64,000 bases of DNA, taken from assembly GCF_014191545.1 (NCBI RefSeq), contig NZ_AP023361.1:2198501-2262500 (forward strand), in the 5' to 3' direction. Positions 34,109 through 42,373 of the stretch are shown piece after piece; position 1 is the stretch's first letter; each line of letters begins with the position of its first letter. The position numbers and the translations under genes are program-made. Source of the DNA: Terrihabitans soli. Its GTDB lineage: Bacteria > Pseudomonadota > Alphaproteobacteria > Rhizobiales > Methylopilaceae. The notes beneath the pieces were generated by a model. It ran no database searches. It was not told the origin of the DNA and saw only the letters and a program-made list of their open reading frames with translations.

Positions 34109-34858
34109 TCAGCGAATCGAGAAGGGGAAGTACTTCTTATTGATCGTGTCGTAGGTGCCGCTTTCGATAACCTTTTTGAGAGCGGCGTTCAGCTTGGCGA
34201 GGAGCTCCTTGTCTTCCTTGCGCACGGCCATGCCGATCTTGTCGTCATCGAACACCGGCTTGTCCTTGAACTCGAAGTTCTTGCCGGTCGGGCTCTGCAG
34301 CCAGTCATAAGACAGGAAGGCGTCGGCGAGCACCGCATCGGTGCGGCCCGCTTCAAGATCGAGCCAGGCATTTTCCTGCGTGTCGTAGAGCTTCACATTG
34401 GTGCCGGCGCCGATGTTCTTTTCGATCCATTCGGCGGCGATCGTCGCGCGCTGCGCGCCGATGATCTTCTTTTTCAGGTCTTCGGGTTTCACCGAGAGCT
34501 CTGTGCCCTTCTTGGCGACGAACTGAAGCTTGTTCGAATAATAGGGGTCGGTGAAGTTCACGACCTTTTGGCGTTCTTCGGTGATCGACATGGACGCGGA
34601 CACGAAGTCGAACTTCTTGTTCACGAGCGCGGGGATCATGCCGTCCCAATCCTGGGTGACGACGGTGCAGGTCACCTTCATCTCAGCGCACATCGCCTGC
34701 GCGATGTCGATGTCGAAGCCGACGACATTGCCGGCGGTGTCCTTTGTGTTGAAGGGCGGATAGGCGCCTTCCGAACCGATTTTCAGCGTCGTCTGGGCGG
34801 ACGCCGCCGTAACGCTGAGCGCGGCAAGCGCGGCCGCGGCGATGACAGTGAATTTCAT
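34109..34858 (-). CDS. Amino-acid ABC transporter periplasmic binding protein
   Basis: This 249-residue protein has a signal peptide (FTVIAAAALAALSVTAASAQ) and a type II periplasmic binding domain (SBP_bac_3): GSEGAYPPFNTKDTAGNVVGFDIDIAQAMC, FVSASMSITEERQKVVNFTDPYYSN near 84-108 and LDLEAGRTDAVLADAFLSYDWL near 165-187. The pattern fits lysine/arginine/ornithine or histidine binders; the exact ligand is not determined. It is the second gene of the operon, after the ATPase (overlap 34855-34858). Confidence 0.93.
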   Translation of the reverse strand: MKFTVIAAAALAALSVTAASAQTTLKIGSEGAYPPFNTKDTAGNVVGFDIDIAQAMCAEMKVTCTVVTQDWDGMIPALVNKKFDFVSASMSITEERQKVVNFTDPYYSNKLQFVAKKGTELSVKPEDLKKKIIGAQRATIAAEWIEKNIGAGTNVKLYDTQENAWLDLEAGRTDAVLADAFLSYDWLQSPTGKNFEFKDKPVFDDDKIGMAVRKEDKELLAKLNAALKKVIESGTYDTINKKYFPFSIR

Positions 34859-35667
34859 GTTGGTACGGGCTCCCTGTTATTGTCCTCGCGCTGTGTTGCC
34901 ATGAACTGTTTGCAGCGCGGAGATTGCGGATTGTCAAAAACCTGTTGCGGCGTCCCCTGCTCTTCGATCCGTCCGGCATGCAGGAAGATCGTTCGCGTGG
35001 AGACGTTGCGGGCAAAGCGCATTTCGTGGGTCACGAGCAGCATCGTGCGCCCTTCCTGGGCGAGCGCCTGAATGACGCCCAGGACTTCGCCGACCATCTC
35101 GGGGTCGAGAGAAGATGTCGGCTCATCGAACAGAATGATCTTCGGTTCCATAGCAAGTGTACGTGCAATGGCGGCGCGCTGCTGCTGGCCGCCCGAGAGC
35201 ATCATCGGATAGCTCTGCGCCTTGTCGCCGATGCCGACTTTCGCAAGCAGCTTCTCGGCCCGCAAAACGGCCTCGGCATAGGACAGACCGAGCACCTGCA
35301 TCGGCGCTTCGATGATGTTCTGCATCACGGTCATATGGGGCCAGAGATTAAAATTCTGGAACACGAAGCCGAGATTGGCTCTGAGCCGCGAGATCTGGCG
35401 CGCATCTGCCGCGCACAGCGTGCCGTTACGCTGGCGGCGCATACGTATTTCTTCGCCGTGCAGCGTGATCCTTCCCTCATCGGGCGTCTCAAGCAGGTTC
35501 AGGCAACGTAGAAGAGTCGATTTGCCGGAGCCCGACGTCCCGATGATGGAGATGACGTCGCCGGTGCGGGCCTCGATATCGATGCCCTTCAAAACTTCGA
35601 GAGCGCCGTAGCGCTTCGTTATGCCTTTCGCCTCAAGTGCGGGCGAAGCGGCCGCCGGATCGGGCAA
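34855..35667 (-). CDS. Amino-acid ABC transporter ATP-binding protein (HisP-type)
   Basis: This 270-residue ATPase powers the importer. It has Walker A GTSGSGKSTLLRC near 43-55, Q-loop FVFQNFNLWPHMTV, signature motif MLSGGQQQRAAIARTLAM near 157-174, Walker B IILFDEPTSSLDP and H-loop LLVTHEMRFARNV. The hisP-type insertion ALCAADARQ-like (IRMRRQRNGTL) is present. It is the first gene of a four-gene operon followed by SBP and two permeases. The start at 35667 is uncertain, as no strong ribosome-binding site is visible. Confidence 0.93.
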   Translation of the reverse strand: MPDPAAASPALEAKGITKRYGALEVLKGIDIEARTGDVISIIGTSGSGKSTLLRCLNLLETPDEGRITLHGEEIRMRRQRNGTLCAADARQISRLRANLGFVFQNFNLWPHMTVMQNIIEAPMQVLGLSYAEAVLRAEKLLAKVGIGDKAQSYPMMLSGGQQQRAAIARTLAMEPKIILFDEPTSSLDPEMVGEVLGVIQALAQEGRTMLLVTHEMRFARNVSTRTIFLHAGRIEEQGTPQQVFDNPQSPRCKQFMATQREDNNREPVPT

Positions 35668-35784
35668 ATACGCCCCCTTATATTTACGCGGGCCAGTCTG
35701 TGCGGGACCGTTCCTTGTGTCAAATCAAGGCACTCCGGCGTTCGCAAACACCGTGCCAGCAATGCAATACCAAGTTGCAATAAA

Positions 35785-35809
35785 AAAGCCCGGCGTGAAG
35801 CCGGGCTTT
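35785..35809 (-). terminator. Rho-independent terminator of the cold-shock gene
   Basis: Perfect 10-bp arms AAAGCCCGGC and GCCGGGCTTT around GTGAA; on the minus strand a six-T run follows. It lies 27 bp past the cold-shock stop codon. Confidence 0.85.
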
Positions 35810-35835
35810 AGTCGGAGTGAAGCTCCGCGGTCTGA

Positions 35836-36042
35836 TCAGACCGTCTTCAAATTCGCAGCCTTGGTCTTACCGCGATCGGCAACAACTTCGAACTCGACCT
35901 TCTGGCCTTCGTTCAGAGTGTAGATGCCGGCCTGCTCAAGAGCCGTTGCGTGGACGAACACGTCCGGGCCGCCGGTTTCCGGTTGGATGAAGCCGTAGCC
36001 CTTTTGCGAATTGTAGAACTTCACAGTACCCGTGGTAGCCAT
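35836..36042 (-). CDS. Cold-shock protein (CspA family)
   Basis: ATG 36042 follows TAGGAGGCCAGATCAC and gives a 68-residue RNA-chaperone domain. The nucleic-acid-binding motifs are RNP1-like KGYGFIQ at 14-20 and RNP2-like VFVHATAL near 28-35, with an acidic/hydrophobic end ([19 protein letters not shown]). The gene is preceded by about 200 bp without coding sequence, which could hold a long leader typical of cold-shock genes. It ends at a clean terminator. Confidence 0.96.
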   Translation of the reverse strand: MATTGTVKFYNSQKGYGFIQPETGGPDVFVHATALEQAGIYTLNEGQKVEFEVVADRGKTKAANLKTV

Positions 36043-36151
36043 GTGATCTGGCCTCCTAAAAGCATGCCCGACAGGCATGCGCCGCAAATTCGAATTTTGG
36101 TGGACTTGCAGCACGAAGGCAGACAAGGCAGTCCAAAAATCCGTCTCATTA

Positions 36152-36177
36152 ACCCGCGGGACAACCCGCCCGCGGGT
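36152..36177 (-). terminator. Hairpin between TetR and cold-shock genes
   Basis: ACCCGCG and CGCGGGT form 7-bp arms around a GC-rich loop, in the 197-bp gap 36043-36239. It may terminate the TetR gene read on the minus strand, although T residues do not follow. Nothing else is recognisable in this gap. Confidence 0.35.
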
Positions 36178-36239
36178 GCCTCTAAATGGAGCACGGGTCG
36201 GCTAAAGGCAAGATCGCGAAACCTGAAAAGAACTTCGCT

Positions 36240-36863
36240 TCAGGTGCGAAAAATCATTTTGACGTAGTCGCGATAGAGAAGAATTTGGCGCGGCAAAATG
36301 CTCGGATCGCGCAGCGCGCGGCCGATGATGAGCGCACCTTCAACCAAAGTTGCAGCCATATCGGCGAGCGCATCGAGATCGACGTCCTCCTTGGGCGCCC
36401 GTATTTCTACGATGGCGGCAAACCGCGCGCGGAACCTGCGCCGCCAGATCAGAAAGCTTTCCGCATTCATGTCGCGGATGTGCTGATCGAACAGCTGATC
36501 CTGATAGCAAAAGCTCGCGGCAAGGCAGCCGGGATGATTCTCCGGCAGATCGGCGAGACATTCGGCGAAGAGTTTCAGGCCGACAAGAAAGCCGTGCAGC
36601 GGATCGTCGTGGAGCTCATCGCCGCGCGCGAAAATTTCGTCGAGCAGCGCGGCATCGCGTTCGAGGTAGCGCAGCATCATCGCCCGCGCGAGTTCGTTCT
36701 TATCCTTGAAGTGATAGAAAAAGCCGGACTTCGTGATGCCGACTTCAGCGATCAGCTCCTCGATCGAGGTGGCGGTGAAGCCTTTTGCCAATACGGCGCT
36801 TTCCGCCGCTTCGAGAAGGCGGTCGCGGGTCTCAGAGCGTTTCTTGATCGGCGTGTCGAGCAT
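36240..36863 (-). CDS. TetR-family transcriptional regulator
   Basis: ATG 36863 gives 207 residues with an N-terminal TetR HTH at about 9-55 (SETRDRLLEAAESAVLAKGFTATSIEELIAEVGITKSGFFYHFKDKNELARAMML). The C-terminal ligand domain (FCYQDQLFDQHIRDMNAESFLIWRRRFRARF) does not reveal the effector. A perfect 7-bp inverted repeat lies 3 bp upstream of the start, a probable autoregulatory operator. It is divergent from the homocysteine methyltransferase gene, which starts about 200 bp away. Confidence 0.92.
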   Translation of the reverse strand: MLDTPIKKRSETRDRLLEAAESAVLAKGFTATSIEELIAEVGITKSGFFYHFKDKNELARAMMLRYLERDAALLDEIFARGDELHDDPLHGFLVGLKLFAECLADLPENHPGCLAASFCYQDQLFDQHIRDMNAESFLIWRRRFRARFAAIVEIRAPKEDVDLDALADMAATLVEGALIIGRALRDPSILPRQILLYRDYVKMIFRT

Positions 36864-36866
36864 GGC

Positions 36867-36887
36867 TGCACCTGTACCGGAGGTGCA
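36867..36887. promoter_or_regulatory. TetR operator candidate
   Basis: TGCACCT-GTACCGG-AGGTGCA is a 21-bp dyad with perfect 7-bp arms immediately upstream of the TetR start codon, in the region shared with the divergent gene at 37061. Size and place fit autoregulation; it could also act on the divergent gene. Confidence 0.6.
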
Positions 36888-37060
36888 GTTAGTGCCAAAG
36901 TTGTGTTTCCGGAGTATTTCAAGCGCCCAGGGCAAAAAGGGCAACGCGCTGCTTTTACAGCGAATTTGCGTTTATTGAGGCCCTCTACCGCAAGCTTTCT
37001 AGGCGCATAGCCCCCCTCCCCATAGTTTCGCGCCCGGGTGGAAAGCCTTTGGAGGGGCTC

Positions 37061-38011
37061 ATGGCGAAGTACAGACAGAACCTGCCGCAGCTCGGCGATG
37101 CGGTCTTTCTGACCGATAGCGGCTTAGAAACGACACTGATTTTCCTCGACGGAATAGAGCTTCCCTATTTCGCGAGCTTTCCGCTTCTGAAGACATCCGA
37201 CGGCAAAAAGCGCCTGCGCGACTATTACGATCTTCATGCCGGCATGGCGGTGCGCGGCGGCATGGGCTTTGTGCTGGAGACGCCGACCTGGCGTTGCAAT
37301 CCCGACTGGGCGCAAAAGCTCGGCTATACGCTGGCCGAAACCGACAAGGCCAACCGCGATTCCGTTTCGCTGATGGCAGAGGTGCGGCGCGATTTCGAAA
37401 CCCCGACATCACCCATGGTGATCTCGGGAAATATCGGCCCGCGCGGCGACGGTTATGATCCCGGCAAGATCATGAGTTCGGACGAAGCGATGCGCTATCA
37501 CGCGCCGCAGATCGCAAGCTTCAAGGCGGCGGAAGCCGATATGGTCTCGGCCTTTACGATGACGAATGTGCCGGAAGCCGTCGGCATCGTGCGCGCCGCA
37601 AAGCGCGCCGGTATGCCGGTTGCGATTTCGTTCACGCTGGAGACCGACGGCAAACTGCCGGGCGGCCTGACACTGCGCGATGCGATCGAACTCACCGACG
37701 CGCAGACCTCGCATTACGCGGCCTATTACATGATCAATTGCGCTCACCCGACGCATTTCGAGACCGCACTGAAGGCCGGCGAGGCCTGGACACGCCGCAT
37801 TCGTGGCCTCCGTGCCAATGCCTCAAAGCGCAGCCATGCCGAACTCGATGCGTCGCCCGATCTCGATGCGGGCAATCCGGCGGAACTTGGCCAGCAATAT
37901 CGCGATCTGCGCCGCATTTTCCGCGGCATTACGATCGTCGGCGGCTGCTGCGGCACCGATCATCGGCATGTTCATGAAATCGCCCGCTGGTGCGAGGCTG
38001 TGTCTGCCTGA
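37061..38011 (+). CDS. Homocysteine S-methyltransferase family protein
   Basis: ATG 37061 follows GGAGGGGCTC and gives 316 residues. It is a zinc-dependent thiol methyltransferase of the MmuM/BHMT kind, which would methylate homocysteine to methionine from S-methylmethionine or a betaine. Conserved segments are VLETPTWRCNPDW, GNIGPRGDGYDP, MINCAHPTHF with one zinc-binding cysteine and IVGGCCGTDHRH with the other two cysteines. The methyl donor cannot be deduced. It is divergent from the TetR gene, which may regulate it. Confidence 0.9.
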   Translation: MAKYRQNLPQLGDAVFLTDSGLETTLIFLDGIELPYFASFPLLKTSDGKKRLRDYYDLHAGMAVRGGMGFVLETPTWRCNPDWAQKLGYTLAETDKANRDSVSLMAEVRRDFETPTSPMVISGNIGPRGDGYDPGKIMSSDEAMRYHAPQIASFKAAEADMVSAFTMTNVPEAVGIVRAAKRAGMPVAISFTLETDGKLPGGLTLRDAIELTDAQTSHYAAYYMINCAHPTHFETALKAGEAWTRRIRGLRANASKRSHAELDASPDLDAGNPAELGQQYRDLRRIFRGITIVGGCCGTDHRHVHEIARWCEAVSA

Positions 38012-38046
38012 TTGGGCCCGCCTGATCTGGACCGCCTGATTTCCGC

Positions 38047-38080
38047 CATGGCCGGCGCAGAGTAATCTGCGCCGGCCATG
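38047..38080 (+). other. Perfect 15-bp hairpin with GTAA loop covering the start codon of the next gene
   Basis: CATGGCCGGCGCAGA (38047-38061), loop GTAA and TCTGCGCCGGCCATG (38066-38080) form a stem whose last three bases are the ATG of the lytic transglycosylase gene. GTAA is a GNRA loop, so the RNA hairpin should be very stable. No Shine-Dalgarno sequence is visible upstream. Confidence 0.75.
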
Positions 38081-39295
38081 CGATTCCTCATCCCGATCCT
38101 TCTCATCCTATCCGTCCTGCCCGCAAAGGCGCAGGACAAGGCCAAGCTTCAATCCGAATTCGCGGGCTGGCTTGAGCAAAAAGTGTGGCCGGATGCACAA
38201 AAGGCCAAGGTCTCGCGCCAGACCTTCAATCTCGCTTTCTCCGGCATCGCGCTCGATTTCTCCCTGCCCGATCTCGCCCCGCCCGGCGCGCCTCCGGCCA
38301 AGGAGCAGCGCCAGCCGGAATTTCAGACGCCGGGCCGCTACATCACCGAGGAAAAACTTGCGCCGCTGATCGCCGGCGGCCGCGCCCGCCTGACCCAGTG
38401 GAAGAAGACGCTCGATACGGTCGAAAAGAAATATGGCGTGCCGCGCGAAATCATCGTCGCCATCTGGGGCCGCGAAACGGGCTTCGGCGCGGTGGGCGGC
38501 AACAAGAACGCCATCCAGGCGCTGGCAACGCTCAGCTTCATCGGCGCGCGCCGTGACTATTTCTATCCCGAGCTCATCGCCGCGCTGCAGATCCTCGAAG
38601 GCGATCATTTGCCTCTGTCGGAGCTGAAAAGCTCCTGGGCCGGCGCGATGGGCCAGCCACAATTCCTGCCGTCGAAATTTTTGCGCTTTGCCGTCGATCA
38701 GGACGGTGACGGGCGGCGCGATATCTGGACATCGGCGCCTGACACGCTCGGCTCGATCGCCAATTTCCTGAAAGGCCATGGCTGGGTCGCCGGCCGCCAC
38801 TGGGGTACGGAAATCGCGGCGCCTGCCGCCATCTCCTGCACCTATGAAGGGCCGGACAAGCCGCGCCCCGTCTCCGAATGGCTCGGCATGGGCGCAAAGC
38901 CCAAAACGGATGCCCTGTCGCGCGCGCCGCAGCTTGCCGGTCACCTTCTCATGCCGGCCGGCCGTCACGGCCCGGCTTTTCTCGTTTCAGAGAATTTCTA
39001 CGTTCTGAAGACCTATAATGAGTCGGATATGTACGCGCTGTTCATCGGCCATCTCGCCGACCGCTTCACATCCGACGCGAAGATCGGAAGCAGCTGGGAC
39101 CAGCTGTCCGGCTTTGACCGCTCGGATGTCCGCGTGATGCAGCAGCGCCTTGAGAAACAGGGGCACGATGTCGGCACGACGGACGGGCTTGTCGGTTTCC
39201 GTACGCGCGTTGCGCTGGGCATCTGGCAGCAGAAGAAGGGCGAAGCGCCCACCTGTTTTCCGGATGCCGCTCTCGTCGAGCGCGCCGGGAAGTAA
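38078..39295 (+). CDS. MltB-family lytic murein transglycosylase with PG-binding domain
   Basis: This 405-residue protein has a signal peptide (RFLIPILLILSVLPAKAQ), a soluble lytic transglycosylase domain with the catalytic Glu in AIWGRETGFGAVGGNKNA near 127-144, and a C-terminal PG_binding_1 domain (DVRVMQQRLEKQGHDVGTTDGLVGFRTRVAL near 348-379). It cuts glycan strands to release 1,6-anhydro-muropeptides in the periplasm. The start codon sits in a strong hairpin. It is 66 bp past the homocysteine methyltransferase gene. Confidence 0.93.
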   Translation: MRFLIPILLILSVLPAKAQDKAKLQSEFAGWLEQKVWPDAQKAKVSRQTFNLAFSGIALDFSLPDLAPPGAPPAKEQRQPEFQTPGRYITEEKLAPLIAGGRARLTQWKKTLDTVEKKYGVPREIIVAIWGRETGFGAVGGNKNAIQALATLSFIGARRDYFYPELIAALQILEGDHLPLSELKSSWAGAMGQPQFLPSKFLRFAVDQDGDGRRDIWTSAPDTLGSIANFLKGHGWVAGRHWGTEIAAPAAISCTYEGPDKPRPVSEWLGMGAKPKTDALSRAPQLAGHLLMPAGRHGPAFLVSENFYVLKTYNESDMYALFIGHLADRFTSDAKIGSSWDQLSGFDRSDVRVMQQRLEKQGHDVGTTDGLVGFRTRVALGIWQQKKGEAPTCFPDAALVERAGK

Positions 39296-39304
39296 TTTTC
39301 GGCG

Positions 39305-41107
39305 TCAGCTCTTGCGGCCGATAATATCGGCCTTCGGATCGTGGATCATATAGCCGTTGCGGCCTGTGCGCTTGGCCTGGTAGAGCGCCGCATCCGCTTT
39401 CCCGACCGCATCGCCGAGAAGATCGTATTCGGACACCATGGTGCCGCCGATCGAAACGGACAGATCGAGCGGATTGCCGTCCGGCATCATCATGGGATCG
39501 GCATTGACCGCGGCGATAAGCTTGCCCGCCATCAAAGCCAGCGAGGTTTTGTTGACGTCGCTTGCCAGAATGATGAACTCATCGCCACCCCAGCGCGCAC
39601 AGATATCGTAATCTCGCAGAGCGCCGGAAATGCGGGTCGCGACTTCGATGATCGCAAGATCGCCGGTCTGATGGCCGTAGCTGTCGTTGATCGATTTGAA
39701 GCGGTCCATATCGACGATCAGGACACCGATATGGCGGCCGCTGCGCTGCGCACGGTTCTGCTCTTTGGCGAAAGCATCGGAAAAGCCGCGCCGGTTCCAG
39801 ATCTCGGTCATTGGATCAAGGAAAGCGAGCCGCTCCAGCTTCTCGGTGCGCTCCTTCACCATGCCTTCGAGAACATGGGTCTTTTCGCCGACAACCGCGG
39901 CCATATGCGTAAACGCCCGCGACAGCGAGCCGATCTCATCCTGACGCGCATCGGCGGGAATGTTGAAATCGCCTTCTGTGACCCGGCGCGTTCCGGCCTC
40001 AAGCCGCGCCAGACGGTCGAGCACGCTGCGCTTGAACAGGAATGCGAGCAGCGCCGCCGTCGCCAGCAGCATGGCGACAAGCAGAAAAGCGATCGGCCGG
40101 AACAGGCGCCAATCGATGATCTCGTTGATGTCCATCAAAGTGACGTTGAACCAGCCGAGACGATCGAGATAACCGACGCCGACAAGGAAGGTGTGGCCGT
40201 CGACCTTCATGAAATCGGAGCGCACCAGAACCTTGCCGGCGGACACTTCGTTCATCATCGCGCGCAGCGTTGCGCGGTCGGCATCGTTGTCGACCAGCCC
40301 GAAGATCGTCTTCTTCGATTTCAGGTTCTTTGTGATGGAATGAAAATCGACCTGGCGCGGATCGCGATGCGCCTGCACCGCGCCGTTCAGATCGACGAAC
40401 ATCGACGTTACGCCCGTCTGCGGGATATCGACGACTTCGCGGATGAACTGGGTGAGATCGACGCCGGTGCCGAGAACGCCGACGACATCGCGCCCGTCGC
40501 GCACGACGCAATTGATCCAGACCTTGGTGACTTTCAGATTGTCGTCATGATCGACGTTCAGGTGGCAGCCCGATTCAAGATTGATCGTGTTGTAGAACCA
40601 GCCGTCGCGCGGATTATCCTCGGAGAGCGTGTAGCGCTTCTGCGCGCCGGCATAGGCATTGTTCGCATCGTTGAAATAGTAATTTCCCGAACGCCGGATC
40701 GCGAAGAAATAGGACCGGTCCTTGAACGAGGTCCGGTAGTGCTCGAGTTCGGCGAGGCCGCGGGCGGCCCGCTCACTGCTGTCCTCCTCGCGCGCCCACT
40801 CGATGATGGCGGGCGAGCGCGCGGCGGTCTCAGCCAGCGAAACTTCGCGCATCAGGCTTTCCAGTCCGCGGTAACGATCGAACAGGATCTGCTTTTCGGC
40901 AAAGAGGGTGCCGATCTTCACAACGGTCGTATCGATGATCCAGAAAAAGGCGGCCGCGGCCGGCACGGCGATCGCAAGCAGCGACATCAGAACGAGCGCA
41001 AGCACGCGCCCTTTCAGGCCCGCCGGATAAAGCGGCCATGCCCCCCGATGCTTCATCGCCTTCCCCAAGGCTTCGCGGGATTTGATTCGTCCCGTCTCAA
41101 TACTCAT
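39305..41107 (-). CDS. Membrane diguanylate cyclase with extracytoplasmic Cache-like sensor
   Basis: The start is uncertain: ATG 41107 (MSIETGRIK) and ATG 41116 are both possible; the former has AGGG at a 9-nt distance, giving 600 residues. TM1 is about 34-58, followed by a large periplasmic Cache-like sensor, TM2 about 336-361, a HAMP domain and a C-terminal GGDEF domain. The GGDEF active site is RWGGDEFIIL, and the RxxD inhibitory site (RDYD) lies five residues upstream, so it should make c-di-GMP with feedback inhibition. Confidence 0.92.
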   Translation of the reverse strand: MSIETGRIKSREALGKAMKHRGAWPLYPAGLKGRVLALVLMSLLAIAVPAAAAFFWIIDTTVVKIGTLFAEKQILFDRYRGLESLMREVSLAETAARSPAIIEWAREEDSSERAARGLAELEHYRTSFKDRSYFFAIRRSGNYYFNDANNAYAGAQKRYTLSEDNPRDGWFYNTINLESGCHLNVDHDDNLKVTKVWINCVVRDGRDVVGVLGTGVDLTQFIREVVDIPQTGVTSMFVDLNGAVQAHRDPRQVDFHSITKNLKSKKTIFGLVDNDADRATLRAMMNEVSAGKVLVRSDFMKVDGHTFLVGVGYLDRLGWFNVTLMDINEIIDWRLFRPIAFLLVAMLLATAALLAFLFKRSVLDRLARLEAGTRRVTEGDFNIPADARQDEIGSLSRAFTHMAAVVGEKTHVLEGMVKERTEKLERLAFLDPMTEIWNRRGFSDAFAKEQNRAQRSGRHIGVLIVDMDRFKSINDSYGHQTGDLAIIEVATRISGALRDYDICARWGGDEFIILASDVNKTSLALMAGKLIAAVNADPMMMPDGNPLDLSVSIGGTMVSEYDLLGDAVGKADAALYQAKRTGRNGYMIHDPKADIIGRKS

Positions 41108-41158
41108 CGTACTCATCCCTACTGTGCGCAAGTTGATGCTTAGTTGCAAAAGGGATGA

Positions 41159-41184
41159 GGAACCCTCCTGTAAAAGTCCGCGTT
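41159..41184 (+). promoter_or_regulatory. EcfG (general stress response) promoter of csbD-like gene
   Basis: GGAAC (41159-41163), 17 nt, then CGTT (41181-41184). This matches the GGAAC-N16/17-CGTT consensus of the alphaproteobacterial general stress sigma factor. It lies 30 bp before the csbD start. Confidence 0.75.
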
Positions 41185-41213
41185 CTCCTTATAATCAAGC
41201 AAGGAGGTCCGAC

Positions 41214-41444
41214 ATGAACTGGGACATGATCGAAGGCCAGTGGAAGCAGTTCAAGGGCAATGCCAGAGAGACGTGGGGTAAACTGACGAGTGACGATCTC
41301 GATGTGGTCGCCGGCAAGCGCGATCAACTCGTCGGCCTCGTGCAGGAGCGCTACGGCTACGCCAAGGACAAGGCCGAGAAAGAGGTCGACACCTGGTCGC
41401 GCCGTTTGCACGTCCGGTATGAGGATGCCGGACCGCAGCCGTAA
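41214..41444 (+). CDS. CsbD family stress protein
   Basis: ATG 41214 follows a very strong AAGGAGGTCCGAC ribosome-binding site and gives 76 residues. The CsbD signature is DMIEGQWKQFKGNARETWGKLTSDDLDVVAGKRDQLVG. These small acidic/basic helical proteins are induced by general stress. An EcfG promoter sits 30 bp upstream, so it should be under PhyR-NepR-EcfG control. The frame upstream to 41082 is open but has no ribosome-binding site. Confidence 0.93.
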   Translation: MNWDMIEGQWKQFKGNARETWGKLTSDDLDVVAGKRDQLVGLVQERYGYAKDKAEKEVDTWSRRLHVRYEDAGPQP

Positions 41445-41447
41445 CGG

Positions 41448-42266
41448 TTAGGCGGCGTCCTCGAGCACCTCATCCGTCACGACTTCGAATTTGACGAGCT
41501 GGTTCGGCCCAAAAGCGGTCGACAAAGCTACGTCCGTCGCATCGCGGCCACGCGCCATGACAATGCGGCCTATACGCGGATGATTGTGGCGCGCGTCGAA
41601 AGTATACCAGGTGCCACCGAGATAGACTTCAAACCAGGCCGAGAAATCCATCGGCGCCGGATCTTTCGGAACGCCGATATCGCCAAGATACCCGGTGCAG
41701 TAGCGCGCCGGGATGTTCATGCAGCGACAGAGTGTAATGGCAAGATGCGCGAAGTCGCGGCAGACGCCGATCCTGTCATTATAGCCGCCGAACGCCGTTC
41801 GTGTCGCGCAGGCATGCTCATAACCGAACGTGATGCGGTTATGGGCGTAATCGACAATGGCCTGAACGAGCGGCCAGCCTTTCGGCACGGAGGAAAATTC
41901 CTTCCAGGCGATGTCGAGAAGGTGCTCGGTGTCGCAATAGCGGCTGCCCAAAAGGAAGAGCAGCACATCGTCCGGAAGATCTTCGACCTGATGCTGAAGC
42001 GCCTGCGGCGCGTAGATATCGGGCTCGCCGCTGTCGTGGATGAAGAAATCGGTTTTCACGCTGAAACGGCCGGGCGGCGCCAATACGCGCGTGCAGATAT
42101 TGCCGAAACTGTCCTTGTAGTCGCGATGGGCGGCATCGGGACTGAAGGTAAAATGCTGCGGCGACAGAAGATCAGGCAAGCGGCTGGGATGCACGCTCAG
42201 CATCAGGATCATCGGGGTCGATTGCGGGAGTTCGAATGCGATATCGAACCCGCAGTGGATTTTCAT
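41448..42266 (-). CDS. Transglutaminase-like protein with Ser at the His position
   Basis: This 272-residue protein has a transglutaminase-like (papain-fold) core: Cys in IGVCRDFAHLAI near 167-178, and Asp in WYTFDARHNHPRIGR near 221-235. The usual HAWxE motif is FSAWFEVYLGG, so Ser occupies the normal His position. I recall that this Ser variant occurs in related proteins, but I cannot verify. Substrate unknown; probably cytoplasmic. It is followed on the same strand upstream by a related gene, separated by 107 bp with a hairpin. Confidence 0.85.
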   Translation of the reverse strand: MKIHCGFDIAFELPQSTPMILMLSVHPSRLPDLLSPQHFTFSPDAAHRDYKDSFGNICTRVLAPPGRFSVKTDFFIHDSGEPDIYAPQALQHQVEDLPDDVLLFLLGSRYCDTEHLLDIAWKEFSSVPKGWPLVQAIVDYAHNRITFGYEHACATRTAFGGYNDRIGVCRDFAHLAITLCRCMNIPARYCTGYLGDIGVPKDPAPMDFSAWFEVYLGGTWYTFDARHNHPRIGRIVMARGRDATDVALSTAFGPNQLVKFEVVTDEVLEDAA

Positions 42267-42287
42267 GAAACCTGCTCCATCGCGCCT

Positions 42288-42318
42288 CTTCTGAAACTGT
42301 GCCTTCAGTTCTCAGAAG
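42288..42318 (-). terminator. Hairpin between two transglutaminase-like genes
   Basis: CTTCTGA (42288-42294) and TCAGAAG (42312-42318) plus inner ACTG/CAGT pairs form a long stem in the 107-bp gap. It may terminate or attenuate the upstream gene at 42374. No T tract is present. Confidence 0.4.
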
Positions 42319-42373
42319 CAAGACGGGTGCCGCTTTCGGCCCCGGTCAACGCAAAGGCAGGCGAGACGTTCCC

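Noticed and set aside
39341-41143. A 600-codon open frame antiparallel to the diguanylate cyclase
   Set aside because: It overlaps a clear GGDEF gene entirely and is rich in Asp/Arg/His, typical of antisense translation.
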